Shown here: in pieces, positions 19,159 to 28,797 of the stretch
Layout of the letters: the number at the start of each line of letters is the position of its first letter
How positions within the stretch are numbered: the first letter of the stretch is position 1
Assembly: GCF_022347565.1 (NCBI RefSeq)
Contig: NZ_JAKRGH010000003.1
Span: 248,001 to 312,000 of the forward strand
Source: Vibrio sp. Of7-15
GTDB taxonomy: Bacteria; Pseudomonadota; Gammaproteobacteria; Enterobacterales; Vibrionaceae
DNA: 64,000 bases
Direction of reading: 5' to 3'
The notes under the pieces: model-generated
Seen by the model: only the letters and a program-made list of their open reading frames with translations
What the model was told of the DNA's origin: nothing
Database searches by the model: none
Translations under genes and position numbers: made by a program

Positions 19159-19465
19159 TAATCAAAATCCTTTTAAAGTAGACTATTTACAAACATCAAA
19201 AAAGCGTTTGAATCCGCCCAGTACTCTTGTCTGAACTGTTATTTTCTTGTCTGAACTGTTATTTTAATCCTTTCTTATTATGCCTTGATTTTGGAACACG
19301 CCCACCACTTGTTTTATTGACGCTGGGCACAATTATGAACATTTGCACATATTTTCTATGGATATGTACCTTTCAGTGAAACTTTCCCTCATCCAAAATC
19401 ATATCTTGCTCCACTTGCAAATAAACTGCTAATTTAAAAGCTTATACAACGATTAAGGAACCAAC
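19159..19465. other. 307-base divergent gap between cobB and the HAD phosphatase gene
   Basis: AT-rich control region containing the 2 x 20-bp tandem repeat at 19226-19265. No reading frame with a ribosome-binding site is seen. It must hold the promoters of both flanking genes. Confidence 0.5.
19226..19265. repeat. Tandem 20-bp direct repeat (two perfect copies)
   Basis: CTTGTCTGAACTGTTATTTT occurs twice back to back (19226-19245, 19246-19265) with no mismatch. It lies about 70 bases upstream of the cobB start. Confidence 0.95.
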
Positions 19466-20251
19466 ATGAGCAGTGAGTTAACAACAGAGTGGAAAGAAAT
19501 AAAATGGGTTTTAACCGATGTTGATGACACGCTCACTTGGCAGGGGGAACTTCCACCTGAAACCTTAATTGCTCTATCTCAATTACAACAAGCTGGTATA
19601 AACGTTGTCGCCGTCACTGGAGCTTGTGCTGGTTGGTGCGATCACATTGCTCAACTTTGGCCAATAAATGCGGTGTTAGGTGAAAATGGTGCTTTTACTC
19701 TTGAGAAAAAAAACGGTGCGGTGCATTTGTCCTCTCAAAAGCCAATCGATGAAATAAGGCAGCAACAAGAACAATTAAAACATCAAATTCTTGAAATATT
19801 ACAGCAGTACCCTAGCCTTAGTTTAACCTTAGATCAGCCATACCGCTTATGTGAAGTTGCCATAGATATTGGACAAAACCGCCCGCCAGTGAATAGCGAG
19901 ATCGTAGAAGAGATCATAGGGAAAATTCGCCAACTAGGTGCTCATGCTACAGCCAGTTCCATTCATATCAATGCATGGTACGGGGAACATTCAAAGAAAA
20001 ATACGAGCCTGCATTTTTTACAGCAAAGAGGCCTCAGCCATAAAGCGATTCTTGAACAAGTCTGTTATGTCGGAGACTCACTGAACGATCAACAAATGTT
20101 TGAAACCTTGCCATTAACCGCTGGCGTTGCCAACATTTTGCATTACTGGGATCGCCTTGAACACAAACCCAGTTTAATCATGACTAAATCAGGCGGATTT
20201 GGGTTCGCTCAATTTGCTCAAAAGTTATTAAGGCTAAAACAAGAACCCTGA
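19466..20251 (+). CDS. HAD-IIB phosphatase, mannosyl-3-phosphoglycerate phosphatase-like
   Basis: 261 residues of the Cof/MPGP branch of the HAD superfamily. Motif I DVDDTL (Asp18 nucleophile, Asp20 acid), motif II VTGACAG, and motif IV GDSLNDQQMF (near 203) are present, and the cap lies between about 85 and 180. The AVLGENGAF segment is typical of sugar-phosphate phosphatases such as MPGP and YedP. No mannosylphosphoglycerate synthase is seen in the window, so the true substrate is uncertain. AAGGAACC precedes the ATG. Confidence 0.8.
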   Translation: MSSELTTEWKEIKWVLTDVDDTLTWQGELPPETLIALSQLQQAGINVVAVTGACAGWCDHIAQLWPINAVLGENGAFTLEKKNGAVHLSSQKPIDEIRQQQEQLKHQILEILQQYPSLSLTLDQPYRLCEVAIDIGQNRPPVNSEIVEEIIGKIRQLGAHATASSIHINAWYGEHSKKNTSLHFLQQRGLSHKAILEQVCYVGDSLNDQQMFETLPLTAGVANILHYWDRLEHKPSLIMTKSGGFGFAQFAQKLLRLKQEP

Positions 20252-20288
20252 ATCTCACTTTTATGGCTCGATAAAAGTAGTCCCATAA

Positions 20289-20319
20289 AAAACGGCTCAA
20301 TTAAGAGCCGTTTTCTTTT
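20289..20319. terminator. Bidirectional terminator between HAD phosphatase and chemoreceptor genes
   Basis: Perfect 10-bp arms AAAACGGCTC (20289-20298) and GAGCCGTTTT (20305-20314) have a 6-base loop and T-rich tracts on both sides, at the end of two convergent genes. Confidence 0.9.
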
Positions 20320-20341
20320 TCATTTATTTCCAATGTGTAAC

Positions 20342-21973
20342 TTAAGCCACTTTAAAACGGCTCACTGCTGAATGTAAGTTCGCAGCTAACTTGCTCAGCT
20401 CAATGCTTGACTGTGCCGTTTGACTTGCACCAACCGCTACTTCCGTTGAAGACTGATTAATGTTTTCAATATTGCGGCTTAATTCCTCTGTTACAGAATC
20501 TTGCTCACTGCACGCACTTGCTATTTGTAAATTCATGTCTGCAATTTTTGCAATGGTCTGTTCAATGTACTGAATCTTATCCCCTGTCATTTGGCTTTGC
20601 TCTGCACATTGATTGATCATTTCACAACTTTCTGTTGTGGCACTTTTTGCTTCATTGGCACTCTTTTGCAAACTTTCAATAATCGTGACAATCTCGCCAG
20701 TAGAATCTTGCGTTCTGCCTGCTAACGTTCTTACTTCATCAGCAACAACCGCAAAACCACGACCTTGCTCACCCGCCCTTGCCGCTTCAATCGCTGCGTT
20801 TAATGCCAACAAGTTCGTTTGATCCGCAATATCACGAATCACATCCACCACCATATTGATGTTGGCAGACTCTTTTTCTAATTGCTCCACCAAGTTACCC
20901 GCATTAGCAATTTCACTGGACACTTGCTGGATAGACGTAATGCTTTGCTGAATCTCAACGCACCCTTGTGTTGCTTCTCTATTCGCTAACGCCGCAGAAG
21001 ATGAAGCATCTTCTGTATTACTCGCAACTTCCGCTACCGTTGCTTTCATCTGATTCATGGCCGTGGCTACCATGGTGATCTCATTTTGTTGCTGCTGCAT
21101 ACCTTGAGAAGACTGCTCAGAGACAGCACTCACCTCTTCAACCGCCGCGCTTAGCTGCTCAACTTGAGACAAAATGTCTTCAATTAGCACGCGTAAATGT
21201 TTCTGCATCGCGATACTGGAGTCCGCCAATTGGCCTAATTCATCATTACCAATTTCTTCACGCTTTAGCTTATGGGTTAAATTGCCTGATGCAATCTCAC
21301 CAGCCAAAGTCATTACGGCTCTTAATGGTGTGCAGATCTGACGGGTCAAGAACAAGTTAATCAATGCCATAAGTACAACCAAGCCAATAATGCATACTAG
21401 CGTGATGGTTCCCACACGGCTGATACTCGATAGCATGTCAGTTCTGTTTGCAGTAACAAAACCTAAATTAAGCTTAGCAAGGCCACTGATCGCATCCCCC
21501 AATTCTGTATATTCGTCAAACGTTCCGAACAACATTGGCTGGGCATTTTTAATGTCGTTATTAATAACTAATGTATCAAAATTACTTAGCTGACTTTTAT
21601 AGCGGCTCCAGCCATTACTGACTCGCATAAAAGATTGACGCTCATCCGCAGACACAATGGTTGCTTCATAATCCGATAATAATGTATCAATTTGACGGTA
21701 CTGATCCTTAATAACATTAATAGCATGACGAGCTTGATCTGCATCCGTGTAACTTAGTGCCCCAAATTGATTACTGCGTAACGCCGCAACTTCATAGCGA
21801 ACCGTTTCCACAGCCAGCACACTTGGCAGCGTTGAGTCCGTAAAATTAACCGCAGCATTACGAACTAACTTAAGTTCACTGGTAAGAAATAGACCAAAAG
21901 CAACAATAATAGCTGCGATCGCAACAAAAGCGACGGCAATTTTTTTACCGATAGAAAAGTTTTTATAATTCAT
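20342..21973 (-). CDS. Methyl-accepting chemotaxis protein (4HB type)
   Basis: 543 residues. A transmembrane helix at about 10-30, a periplasmic helical sensor of about 155 residues resembling the four-helix-bundle class, a second helix at about 190-210 ([19 protein letters not shown] region), a HAMP domain (about 212-265), then the cytoplasmic coiled coil. The hairpin tip [32 protein letters not shown], given in part, is the universal CheA/CheW contact. The ligand cannot be predicted. No terminal CheR-binding pentapeptide is seen (ends SRFKVA). Confidence 0.93.
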   Translation of the reverse strand: MNYKNFSIGKKIAVAFVAIAAIIVAFGLFLTSELKLVRNAAVNFTDSTLPSVLAVETVRYEVAALRSNQFGALSYTDADQARHAINVIKDQYRQIDTLLSDYEATIVSADERQSFMRVSNGWSRYKSQLSNFDTLVINNDIKNAQPMLFGTFDEYTELGDAISGLAKLNLGFVTANRTDMLSSISRVGTITLVCIIGLVVLMALINLFLTRQICTPLRAVMTLAGEIASGNLTHKLKREEIGNDELGQLADSSIAMQKHLRVLIEDILSQVEQLSAAVEEVSAVSEQSSQGMQQQQNEITMVATAMNQMKATVAEVASNTEDASSSAALANREATQGCVEIQQSITSIQQVSSEIANAGNLVEQLEKESANINMVVDVIRDIADQTNLLALNAAIEAARAGEQGRGFAVVADEVRTLAGRTQDSTGEIVTIIESLQKSANEAKSATTESCEMINQCAEQSQMTGDKIQYIEQTIAKIADMNLQIASACSEQDSVTEELSRNIENINQSSTEVAVGASQTAQSSIELSKLAANLHSAVSRFKVA

Positions 21974-22485
21974 GATAGGAAATAATAGCCTTATGTATTT
22001 TTATACTCGAAGCGATTTATTTATACGCCTGATAAAATAATCCACACAAATTATCATACAAATAAACCTTAAATCCACTTATTTATAACGTTTACACCGT
22101 TAATGTTCTTTTTAAACAAAATAAAAACAACTCCCAATTATATTGCTTGAATAAAGGATGAGGGTATAATTTTATTCAGAAAATGAATGCGATTAACATT
22201 TAATTACAAAAACCGGTTACTATATCTACATCATAGGATGAAAATACAACACAAAAATAAGTCGCATCATTCATTTTATGTTTTATATATTTATATTCTC
22301 AATCACTATTGATTTACCACATGAAAAAATGTCAACCTAGCTTCTAAAATAATAAATGACTCAATATGGGAAATAATTAGAACCTCATTTCATAAAGTAA
22401 ATGTTAATAACTATTTCAGCCAATATTAGTGCTAATAAAAGTGAACATAAAATTAACACCACATCATTTTTAACAAGGAACTACC
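21974..22485. other. 512-base AT-rich gap before the racemase gene
   Basis: Very AT-rich and without a credible reading frame on either strand. It contains one good promoter candidate (22143-22170). Its length is unusual beside the tight spacing elsewhere; a long leader or several regulatory sites are possible, but I see no strong hairpin. Confidence 0.5.
22143..22170 (+). promoter_or_regulatory. Candidate sigma-70 promoter upstream of the racemase gene
   Basis: TTGCTT (22143-22148), a 16-base spacer and a perfect TATAAT (22165-22170). It would leave a leader of about 310 bases before the ATG, so a second promoter nearer the gene is also possible. Confidence 0.45.
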
Positions 22486-23706
22486 ATGAGATTAAAAATA
22501 TCTCTTCTTGCTTTATCGATCTCACTCATCAGCGCCAACGCATTCAGTGCACCAACTCTTATTTCTAAAACACCAATAAAGCATGAGCAAGCAAATATAC
22601 AAGCTAACTCTTGGGTTGAAATAGATACTGCCGCTTTTAAAAGCAACATTAATGAAGTAAAAAAAATCGTTGGTGATAAAACAAAAATCTGCGCCATCAT
22701 GAAGGCTGACGCTTATGGTAATGGCATTAGTAACTTAATCGGTTCTGTGATTGAAAGTGACCTGGCTTGTGTTGGTATTACCAGTAATGAAGAAGCCAAA
22801 TTGGTTCGAGAAAAAGGCTTTAAAGGGCAAATCATGCGTGTTCGCGCTGGCACACCAAACGAAATCGAAAATGCCATTCAGTTTGATGTGGAAGAACTTA
22901 TCGGTACTACTCAACAAGCTGAAATTGTTTCAAAAATTGCAGCTAAATACAACAAAACGGTAGCCGTACATTTGGCCTTAAACTCTGCGGGAATGGGCAG
23001 AAATGGATTGGATTTAAGCACAACACAAGGAAAAGCCAGCGCACTAGATCTCGTTAAGACCAATCACATTAATATTGTTGGCATGATGACCCATTTCCCA
23101 ACGGAAGATGCAGACAAAACCCGTCAAGGTCTCACCCAATTTAATGAAGAGACCGCGTGGCTAATTAAAACGGCGAAACTTAACCGAAACAACATTACTC
23201 TTCACGCCGCAAACTCTTACACTACCCTTACTCTACCTGAAGCACACCTCGATATGGTGCGACCTGGCGGTGCTTTATATGGTGATCTTCCACCAACGTT
23301 CAGTGATTTCAAACGAATTGTATCCTTTAAAACAGAAGTTGCCTCGATCCATCAATTCCCAGCGGGAAGCACCATAGGTTACAGCAGCACCGAAACATTA
23401 AAACGAGATTCTATTCTTGCTAACCTGCCCGTTGGTTACTCAGATGGCTACCCTCGCTCATTAAGCAGCAAAGGTTTTGTTCTTATTAATGGTCAGCGCG
23501 CTCGTGTCGTTGGTAAAGCATCAATGAATACCACCATGGTTGATGTCACTGATATTCAAGGTATCAAACCAGGGGATGAAGTCGTACTGTTTGGTCGTCA
23601 AGGTAAAGATGAAATAACCAGTGCTGAAACAGAAGAGTTAAGTGGCCGTATTCTTCCAGACTTATATACGCTTTGGGGGTTATCAAACCCAAAATACGTG
23701 AATTAA
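22486..23706 (+). CDS. bsr: Periplasmic broad-spectrum amino-acid racemase (Bsr)
   Basis: 406 residues of the alanine-racemase fold, but with an N-terminal signal peptide (cleavage near AFSA), which marks the broad-spectrum racemases of vibrios rather than cytoplasmic Alr. The PLP lysine is Lys73 in MKADAYGNG, and the second catalytic base is the Tyr of TIGYSSTET (about 299). It converts L- to D-forms of several amino acids in the periplasm; released D-amino acids remodel peptidoglycan in stationary phase. AAGGAAC precedes the ATG. It is a single-gene unit closed by a terminator. Confidence 0.93.
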   Translation: MRLKISLLALSISLISANAFSAPTLISKTPIKHEQANIQANSWVEIDTAAFKSNINEVKKIVGDKTKICAIMKADAYGNGISNLIGSVIESDLACVGITSNEEAKLVREKGFKGQIMRVRAGTPNEIENAIQFDVEELIGTTQQAEIVSKIAAKYNKTVAVHLALNSAGMGRNGLDLSTTQGKASALDLVKTNHINIVGMMTHFPTEDADKTRQGLTQFNEETAWLIKTAKLNRNNITLHAANSYTTLTLPEAHLDMVRPGGALYGDLPPTFSDFKRIVSFKTEVASIHQFPAGSTIGYSSTETLKRDSILANLPVGYSDGYPRSLSSKGFVLINGQRARVVGKASMNTTMVDVTDIQGIKPGDEVVLFGRQGKDEITSAETEELSGRILPDLYTLWGLSNPKYVN

Positions 23707-23718
23707 TTTCCTTTAAAC

Positions 23719-23748
23719 AGCGGCTGTTCACTCCAGCCGCTTATTTTA
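23719..23748 (+). terminator. Terminator after the racemase gene
   Basis: Perfect 8-bp arms AGCGGCTG (23719-23726) and CAGCCGCT (23734-23741), followed by TATTTT. Confidence 0.8.
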
Positions 23749-23791
23749 ACACCGATAACACGATTATATTTAAACCACTTTAAACTGATAT

Positions 23792-23896
23792 AAAAAAGCG
23801 CCGAACTATGCCAATTACATTAAGCTTAGGGGGACTTAATGAAATGGGTATAAATTCAGCGCAAAAGGGACTGTGTAACCGCTTTTTTATTTTTTC
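23792..23896. other. Nested inverted repeats between the racemase and fdhI genes
   Basis: Outer 9-bp arms AAAAAAGCG (23792-23800) and CGCTTTTTT (23880-23888) enclose an inner perfect 7-bp hairpin, CATTAAG (23818-23824) with CTTAATG (23835-23841). T-runs follow the outer stem on both strands. It could terminate the fdh operon on the minus strand or be a small structured RNA; I cannot decide. Confidence 0.4.
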
Positions 23897-23945
23897 GTTT
23901 TGTTACCTACACTCAAATCGCTAGGTTCCAACGACTAGATTCGTA

Positions 23946-24923
23946 CTATTTTTCGTCGTTAACACGATCAAACCAAATTTTGTGGTGTTGTTTCGCCCAA
24001 GTTTCATCTACATAACCTGTTTTCATGCCTTCTAGTGCCCCTTCTGTTCCCACCGTACCAATATAGATATGACCAAAAGACGCAGCAATTAAACCCAGAG
24101 AAGCAACAGCATGAAGTACATTGGCAATTTGCATTTCAAATCTCAGCTGACCAAACATTGGGAAATCCATAAACAGGCCAGATAAACATACCGTCACACC
24201 AGCAGTGGCGAGTAACCAGAACCATACTTTTTCACCACCATTACAAAAATCGGCTTCTGGGTGCTTGCCATTAGGTAAAATACCACCACCTTGTTTAAAC
24301 CACTCCCAATCCACTTTGGTGAAAAAGTTATTTTTTAACCATTTGACTAGCATGCCCAAAATACCAAGGCTGAACAGTGGGCCTAAATAGTTATGAGACA
24401 CTTTCGCCGCCATGATGACATTCGCCCATGCCGAATCCCCCAACACAGGTTTAATCGCGTACTTACCGTACAAAAGGGTTAATCCAGTAATGGCTAAAAT
24501 GATGAACAGAATAGCGGTGTACCAATGCAGTGCTCGCTCAAATGGAGTCCAGCGCAATACTTTTTTACCTGTTAATTCCTGATCTAGTTTGATTTGCCCC
24601 GCCCAAAGGTAAAACAAAAACAGTGCTGCAAACGAGCCTAAAATCATTAACACCCCGATCGGAGTGATCCATTTATTGCGAATTTCTCGCCATAACTGAC
24701 CTGAGGTGTTAATAAGCACACCATGCTCTAGTTTGGTTGAAGTGGTGTAGCCTTCTTCACCATTTTTTACCTGACGCCAATAATCTGCACCCGCTAATTG
24801 AGTGATTTCTCGCTCAGCACTGGCTGCTGATGCTTCATCTGCCGCCAAACTTTGCAAGCTAAAAATCAGTGCTAATAAAGCCAAAAATGGGGCGACAAAA
24901 AAAGCAACAAGACGCTTAAACAT
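23946..24923 (-). CDS. Formate dehydrogenase cytochrome b556 subunit (gamma)
   Basis: 325 residues. An N-terminal signal-like helix (1-27) and a periplasmic segment are followed by a membrane helix (about 92-110) and then the four-helix FdnI-type diheme cytochrome core: RALHWYTAILFIILAITGL, KVSHNYLGPLFSLGIL, VWFWLLATAGVTVC and ANVLHAVASLGLIAASFGHIYIG, each shown in part. The histidines in these helices are the likely heme and quinone-site ligands. It anchors FdhAB and passes electrons to quinone. A GGAGAG site precedes the ATG. It is the last gene of the fdh operon. Confidence 0.93.
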   Translation of the reverse strand: MFKRLVAFFVAPFLALLALIFSLQSLAADEASAASAEREITQLAGADYWRQVKNGEEGYTTSTKLEHGVLINTSGQLWREIRNKWITPIGVLMILGSFAALFLFYLWAGQIKLDQELTGKKVLRWTPFERALHWYTAILFIILAITGLTLLYGKYAIKPVLGDSAWANVIMAAKVSHNYLGPLFSLGILGMLVKWLKNNFFTKVDWEWFKQGGGILPNGKHPEADFCNGGEKVWFWLLATAGVTVCLSGLFMDFPMFGQLRFEMQIANVLHAVASLGLIAASFGHIYIGTVGTEGALEGMKTGYVDETWAKQHHKIWFDRVNDEK

Positions 24924-24992
24924 AGGGCTCTCCGAATTGGCGGCCTGATACGACCGCCTTATTTTATTGACTAATAATTAAAATGCAGGGTA

Positions 24993-25601
24993 TTAACTTT
25001 TCGTAGCATCAAACGCTAGGTCTTCGCCGTTTGTCCAACCCGCACCTTTTGCACCGCGCTCTACCACACGTTGACGGTAAATTTCAGATACTTTCTCAGC
25101 ATCACCGGCAATCAAAGCTTTGGTTGAACAAAGTGATGCACACATCGGTAACTTGCCTTCCGCAATACGGTTCGCACCATACTTACTGCGCTCTTCTGGC
25201 GATCCGGCTTCGGTTTCAGGGCCGCCAGCACAGAAGGTACATTTGTCCATTTTGCCACGTTCACCAAACGCCGACTCTTTCGGGAACTGCGGCGCACCAA
25301 ACGGGCAAGCAAACAAACAGTAACCACAACCAATACACAAATCTTTATTGTGTAGAACGATGCCATCTTCTGTTTGCTTAAAACAATCCGTTGGACATAC
25401 CGCCATACAAGGCGCATCGGTACAGTGCATACAAGCAACGGAAATTGAGTTTTCACCCGGCTCACCATCGTTCAAGGTAACCACGCGGCGGCGCTGAATG
25501 CCCCACTCTAATGCGTCGTCATTTTCGTTTTTGCATGCCGTGACACAGCCGTTACATTCAATACAACGCTTGGAGTCACAAAGGAATTTCATACGTGCCA
25601 T
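24993..25601 (-). CDS. Formate dehydrogenase iron-sulfur subunit (beta)
   Basis: 202 residues, soluble four-cluster ferredoxin type (Fdh3B), shorter than E. coli FdnH because the C-terminal membrane anchor is absent. Four Cys groups are visible: CIECNGCVTAC, CMHCTDAPCMAVC, CIGCGYCLFAC and CTFC, for four [4Fe-4S] clusters. It carries electrons from FdhA to the cytochrome b subunit. An AGGAG site precedes the ATG, ten bases after fdhA. Confidence 0.95.
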   Translation of the reverse strand: MARMKFLCDSKRCIECNGCVTACKNENDDALEWGIQRRRVVTLNDGEPGENSISVACMHCTDAPCMAVCPTDCFKQTEDGIVLHNKDLCIGCGYCLFACPFGAPQFPKESAFGERGKMDKCTFCAGGPETEAGSPEERSKYGANRIAEGKLPMCASLCSTKALIAGDAEKVSEIYRQRVVERGAKGAGWTNGEDLAFDATKS

Positions 25602-25611
25602 TTTCTAACTC

Positions 25612-28467
25612 CTACGCTTTTGAAATTTTACAAAGGGTCACTTTTGTTTCTTGCATTTGCGTGACGGGATCGTAACCATACGTGGTTGCAATATTGGCAG
25701 ATTCACCAATAACGTACGGATCTGTTCCTTCAGGGTATTTATTGCGCAAGTCTTCACCTTGGAACTTACCGCCAAAGTGGAACGGAATGAACGCAAGGCC
25801 CGGCTTAACACGACGAGTCACCATAGCTTTCACATGAATTCGGCCTTTCTCTGCCCCTTCAAGCCACACCATGTCTCCATCTTTAAAGCCAAGATCGTTC
25901 GCATCTTTCGGGTTTACTTCCACAAACATTTCTTGCTGAAGCTCGGCCAGCCAAGGATTCGAACGGGTCTCTTCACCACCACCTTCATATTCAACCAAAC
26001 GACCCGAAGTTAAGATAATTGGGTACTCTTTTGAAACATCTTTATCTTGGATCGACTTATACATAGTCGGTAAACGGTAAATAGACTCACTGTCATTCCA
26101 GGTTGGGTAATCTGTCACCAAATCACGACGTGGCGTATAAAGAGGCTCACGGTGAAGTGGCACTCTATCTGGGAATGTCCATACAATGGCACGCGCTTTT
26201 GCATTACCAAAAGGCATACAACCATGCTTGATGGCCACACGCTGAATCCCGCCAGATAGATCCGTTTTCCAATTTTTTCCTTCCGCGGCCGCTTGTTCTT
26301 CTGCGGTTAGCTCATCCCACCAACCAAGCTGCTTCAACAACTTATCAGTAAACTCTGGGTGACCATCTTCTAAGTCACAATCTTTTGGAAAGCTGTCTTC
26401 AGCAAGTAAGCTCTCGCCTTCAAATTCAACACCAAAACGAGCACGGAAATTACCACCACCTTGCGCCACAGGTTTAGATGTATCGTAAAGAATATGCGTA
26501 CCCGGGTGCTTCATTTCTGGCGTGCCCCAACATGGCCACGGCATACCATAAGTATCACCATGTGCTGGGCCACCTTCCGCTTCCAACGTTGTTTTATGGA
26601 AAGTGTGCCAGTTCTGTGTGTGTGATTTAATACGCTCTGGGCTTTGTCCTGTATAGCCGATTGTCCACATACCGCGATTAAACTCACGAGTCACATCCTC
26701 AATAACAGGCTGATTGTTCTTAACTTTTATATTCTTAAACAGCTGTTCTGAAAAACCCAGTTTCTTGGTTAAAAGATACATGATTTCATGGTCAGGTTTA
26801 GATTCGAACAAAGGTTGGACGATCTGTTCGCGCCACTGCAATGAACGGTTTGACGCGGTTACTGAGCCGTGAGTTTCAAACTGTGTGGTAGCAGGAAGTA
26901 AATACACGCCATCAGTACGATCATTCATAACCGCAGCAACCGTTGGGTATGGATCCACAATCACCATCATGTCCAATTTCTGCATCGCTTTTTTCATTTC
27001 TGGGCCGCGAGTTTGTGAGTTAACCGCATGACCCCAGTAGAACATGGCACGAATATTATCTTTCTGCTCGATATTTTCTTTGTTTTCTAAAACACCATCA
27101 ATCCAGCGAGAAACAGGAATACCTTTGTTATTCATTGGCTTTTTGCCACGGTATTCATTTTGGTCAAAGCGTTTTTGAACCCACTCATGATCCAAGTTCC
27201 ACACTTTACTCCAGTGCTTCCACGCCCCTGTCGATAAACCGTAATACCCTGGCAGTGTATGAGAGAGTACGCCCAAATCAGTAGCGCCCTGTACGTTGTC
27301 GTGACCACGGAATATGTTTGCGCCACCGCCAGACTTACCCATGTTGCCTAGAGCCAGTTCCAACACACAGTAAGCACGCGTATTGTTGTTACCCGTCGTA
27401 TGCTGAGTACCGCCCATGCACCACACCACACAACCCGGGCGATTTTCTGAAAGCAGTTTCGCGGTTTTATACACCTCTTCTTCGCTGATGCCCGTTACAC
27501 GTTCAACTTCTTTAGGTTTCCATTTCGCCACTTCTTCACGAATCTCATCCATACCAAATACACGTTGGCGAATGAACTCTTTATCTTCCCAATTATTTTT
27601 GAACACATGCCATAAAATGCCCCAGATAAAAGCAACATCAGAGCCCGGACGCAGAGAAACATAGTGGTCTGACTTAGCCGCAGTTCGAGTACGACGCGGA
27701 TCCGCCACCACAATCTTACAATCGTTTTTTTCTTTGGCGATCAAGATGTGCTGCATGGCAACAGGGTGCGCTTCTGCTGGGTTTGAACCAATGAACAGCA
27801 TTGACTTACAGTTATGCATGTCATTAAACGAGTTGGTCATCGCACCATAACCCCAGGTATTGGCTACCCCAGCTACTGTGGTTGAGTGACAAATACGAGC
27901 TTGGTGGTCAACGTTGTTTGTACCCCATAACGATGCCATTTTACGGAACATGTACGCTTGTTCGTTACTGTGTTTTGCTGAACCTAACCAGTAAACTGAG
28001 TCTGGGCCGGATTCTTTACGGATCTCTAACGTTTTATTGCCAATTTCTTCAATAGCTTGTTCCCAAGAAAGCTTTTTCCATTTGCCGCCTTCCAGTTTCA
28101 TTGGGTATTTTAAACGACGTTCACCATGACCATGTTCACGTAACGCCGCCCCTTTTGCGCAGTGTCCGCCAGCATTAAAAGGATGGTCAAAAGCAGGTTC
28201 TTGGCCAGTCCAGACACCATTTTGCACTTCAGCGTAAATACCACAGCCCACCGAACAGTGAGAACAAATCGTACGCTTAATTTCAGTTGGCGCATTCGCA
28301 TCCACGCTTTTCGCTTGTGCTTTTTTCATCATGCTCGGAGCAAATAAACCAGCACCTATCGCCGCGGCACCACCAGCAACACTTGAATTACGAATAAAAG
28401 CACGACGGCTAATACCTAGCTGATTTTCGTCTTTTGTTACCGTATCGGAACGTTTTATTAATTTCAT
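25612..28467 (-). CDS. fdhA: Formate dehydrogenase catalytic subunit, cysteine form (alpha)
   Basis: 951 residues. A twin-arginine signal (SRRAFIRN, Arg21-Arg22) sends the folded enzyme to the periplasm. The [4Fe-4S] ligands are Cys68, Cys71, Cys75 and Cys103. The metal ligand position is Cys193 (QARICHSTTV), encoded by TGT where E. coli FdnG has the selenocysteine UGA; His194 beside it is kept. The rest follows the molybdopterin-bis-MGD oxidoreductase fold with a C-terminal dinucleotide-binding domain. It oxidises formate to CO2. Mo or W could be bound; the tungstate transporter nearby favours W. A GGAG site precedes the ATG. Confidence 0.96.
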   Translation of the reverse strand: MKLIKRSDTVTKDENQLGISRRAFIRNSSVAGGAAAIGAGLFAPSMMKKAQAKSVDANAPTEIKRTICSHCSVGCGIYAEVQNGVWTGQEPAFDHPFNAGGHCAKGAALREHGHGERRLKYPMKLEGGKWKKLSWEQAIEEIGNKTLEIRKESGPDSVYWLGSAKHSNEQAYMFRKMASLWGTNNVDHQARICHSTTVAGVANTWGYGAMTNSFNDMHNCKSMLFIGSNPAEAHPVAMQHILIAKEKNDCKIVVADPRRTRTAAKSDHYVSLRPGSDVAFIWGILWHVFKNNWEDKEFIRQRVFGMDEIREEVAKWKPKEVERVTGISEEEVYKTAKLLSENRPGCVVWCMGGTQHTTGNNNTRAYCVLELALGNMGKSGGGANIFRGHDNVQGATDLGVLSHTLPGYYGLSTGAWKHWSKVWNLDHEWVQKRFDQNEYRGKKPMNNKGIPVSRWIDGVLENKENIEQKDNIRAMFYWGHAVNSQTRGPEMKKAMQKLDMMVIVDPYPTVAAVMNDRTDGVYLLPATTQFETHGSVTASNRSLQWREQIVQPLFESKPDHEIMYLLTKKLGFSEQLFKNIKVKNNQPVIEDVTREFNRGMWTIGYTGQSPERIKSHTQNWHTFHKTTLEAEGGPAHGDTYGMPWPCWGTPEMKHPGTHILYDTSKPVAQGGGNFRARFGVEFEGESLLAEDSFPKDCDLEDGHPEFTDKLLKQLGWWDELTAEEQAAAEGKNWKTDLSGGIQRVAIKHGCMPFGNAKARAIVWTFPDRVPLHREPLYTPRRDLVTDYPTWNDSESIYRLPTMYKSIQDKDVSKEYPIILTSGRLVEYEGGGEETRSNPWLAELQQEMFVEVNPKDANDLGFKDGDMVWLEGAEKGRIHVKAMVTRRVKPGLAFIPFHFGGKFQGEDLRNKYPEGTDPYVIGESANIATTYGYDPVTQMQETKVTLCKISKA

Positions 28468-28481
28468 TCTATGCTCCGTAT

Positions 28482-28679
28482 TTATAGGGTTTCGTAGTAA
28501 TCACGAATGTGTTGAGTTTCGTGATAACCAGCCGACTTTTCTTCTGCTGGTTTTGCTTCTTGATCACTAGCGATGACCGTTTTCGATACGCCAGCAGCGA
28601 CAGCGCCCACAACCGCAGCCGTAGATAAGCCCTTTAATAGCTCTCGGCGTCCTTGGTCTGGTTTATTTTGTTTACTCAT
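28482..28679 (-). CDS. Small TAT-signal protein of formate dehydrogenase clusters
   Basis: 65 residues with a twin-arginine motif (GRRELLKGL), a hydrophobic alanine-rich helix and a short polar tail ending RDYYETL. This matches the small 'formate dehydrogenase region TAT target' family found just upstream of fdhA in many proteobacteria. The role is not established; an assembly or export partner of FdhA is likely. A GGAGCA site lies upstream and fdhA starts 14 bases after its stop. Confidence 0.88.
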   Translation of the reverse strand: MSKQNKPDQGRRELLKGLSTAAVVGAVAAGVSKTVIASDQEAKPAEEKSAGYHETQHIRDYYETL

Positions 28680-28797
28680 TGCTTTTGCTCCGTTGTTTAA
28701 CTCTAAATAAAGAGAGTTAGGGGCTTGTTATTGTTGTTTGTGTTTTTCACATTGCTTGCTGTTTATAAAAACTTGTTATAAAAAGCAGTACCTTGCT

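Noticed and set aside
25031-25468. Long overlapping frames on both strands inside fdhB
   Set aside because: They lack ribosome-binding sites and run across the strongly conserved four-cluster ferredoxin coding region, so they are shadows of it.
27880-27900. Possible selenocysteine codon in FdhA
   Set aside because: The codon at the metal-ligand position is TGT (Cys), not TGA, and the reading frame is uninterrupted over 951 codons.
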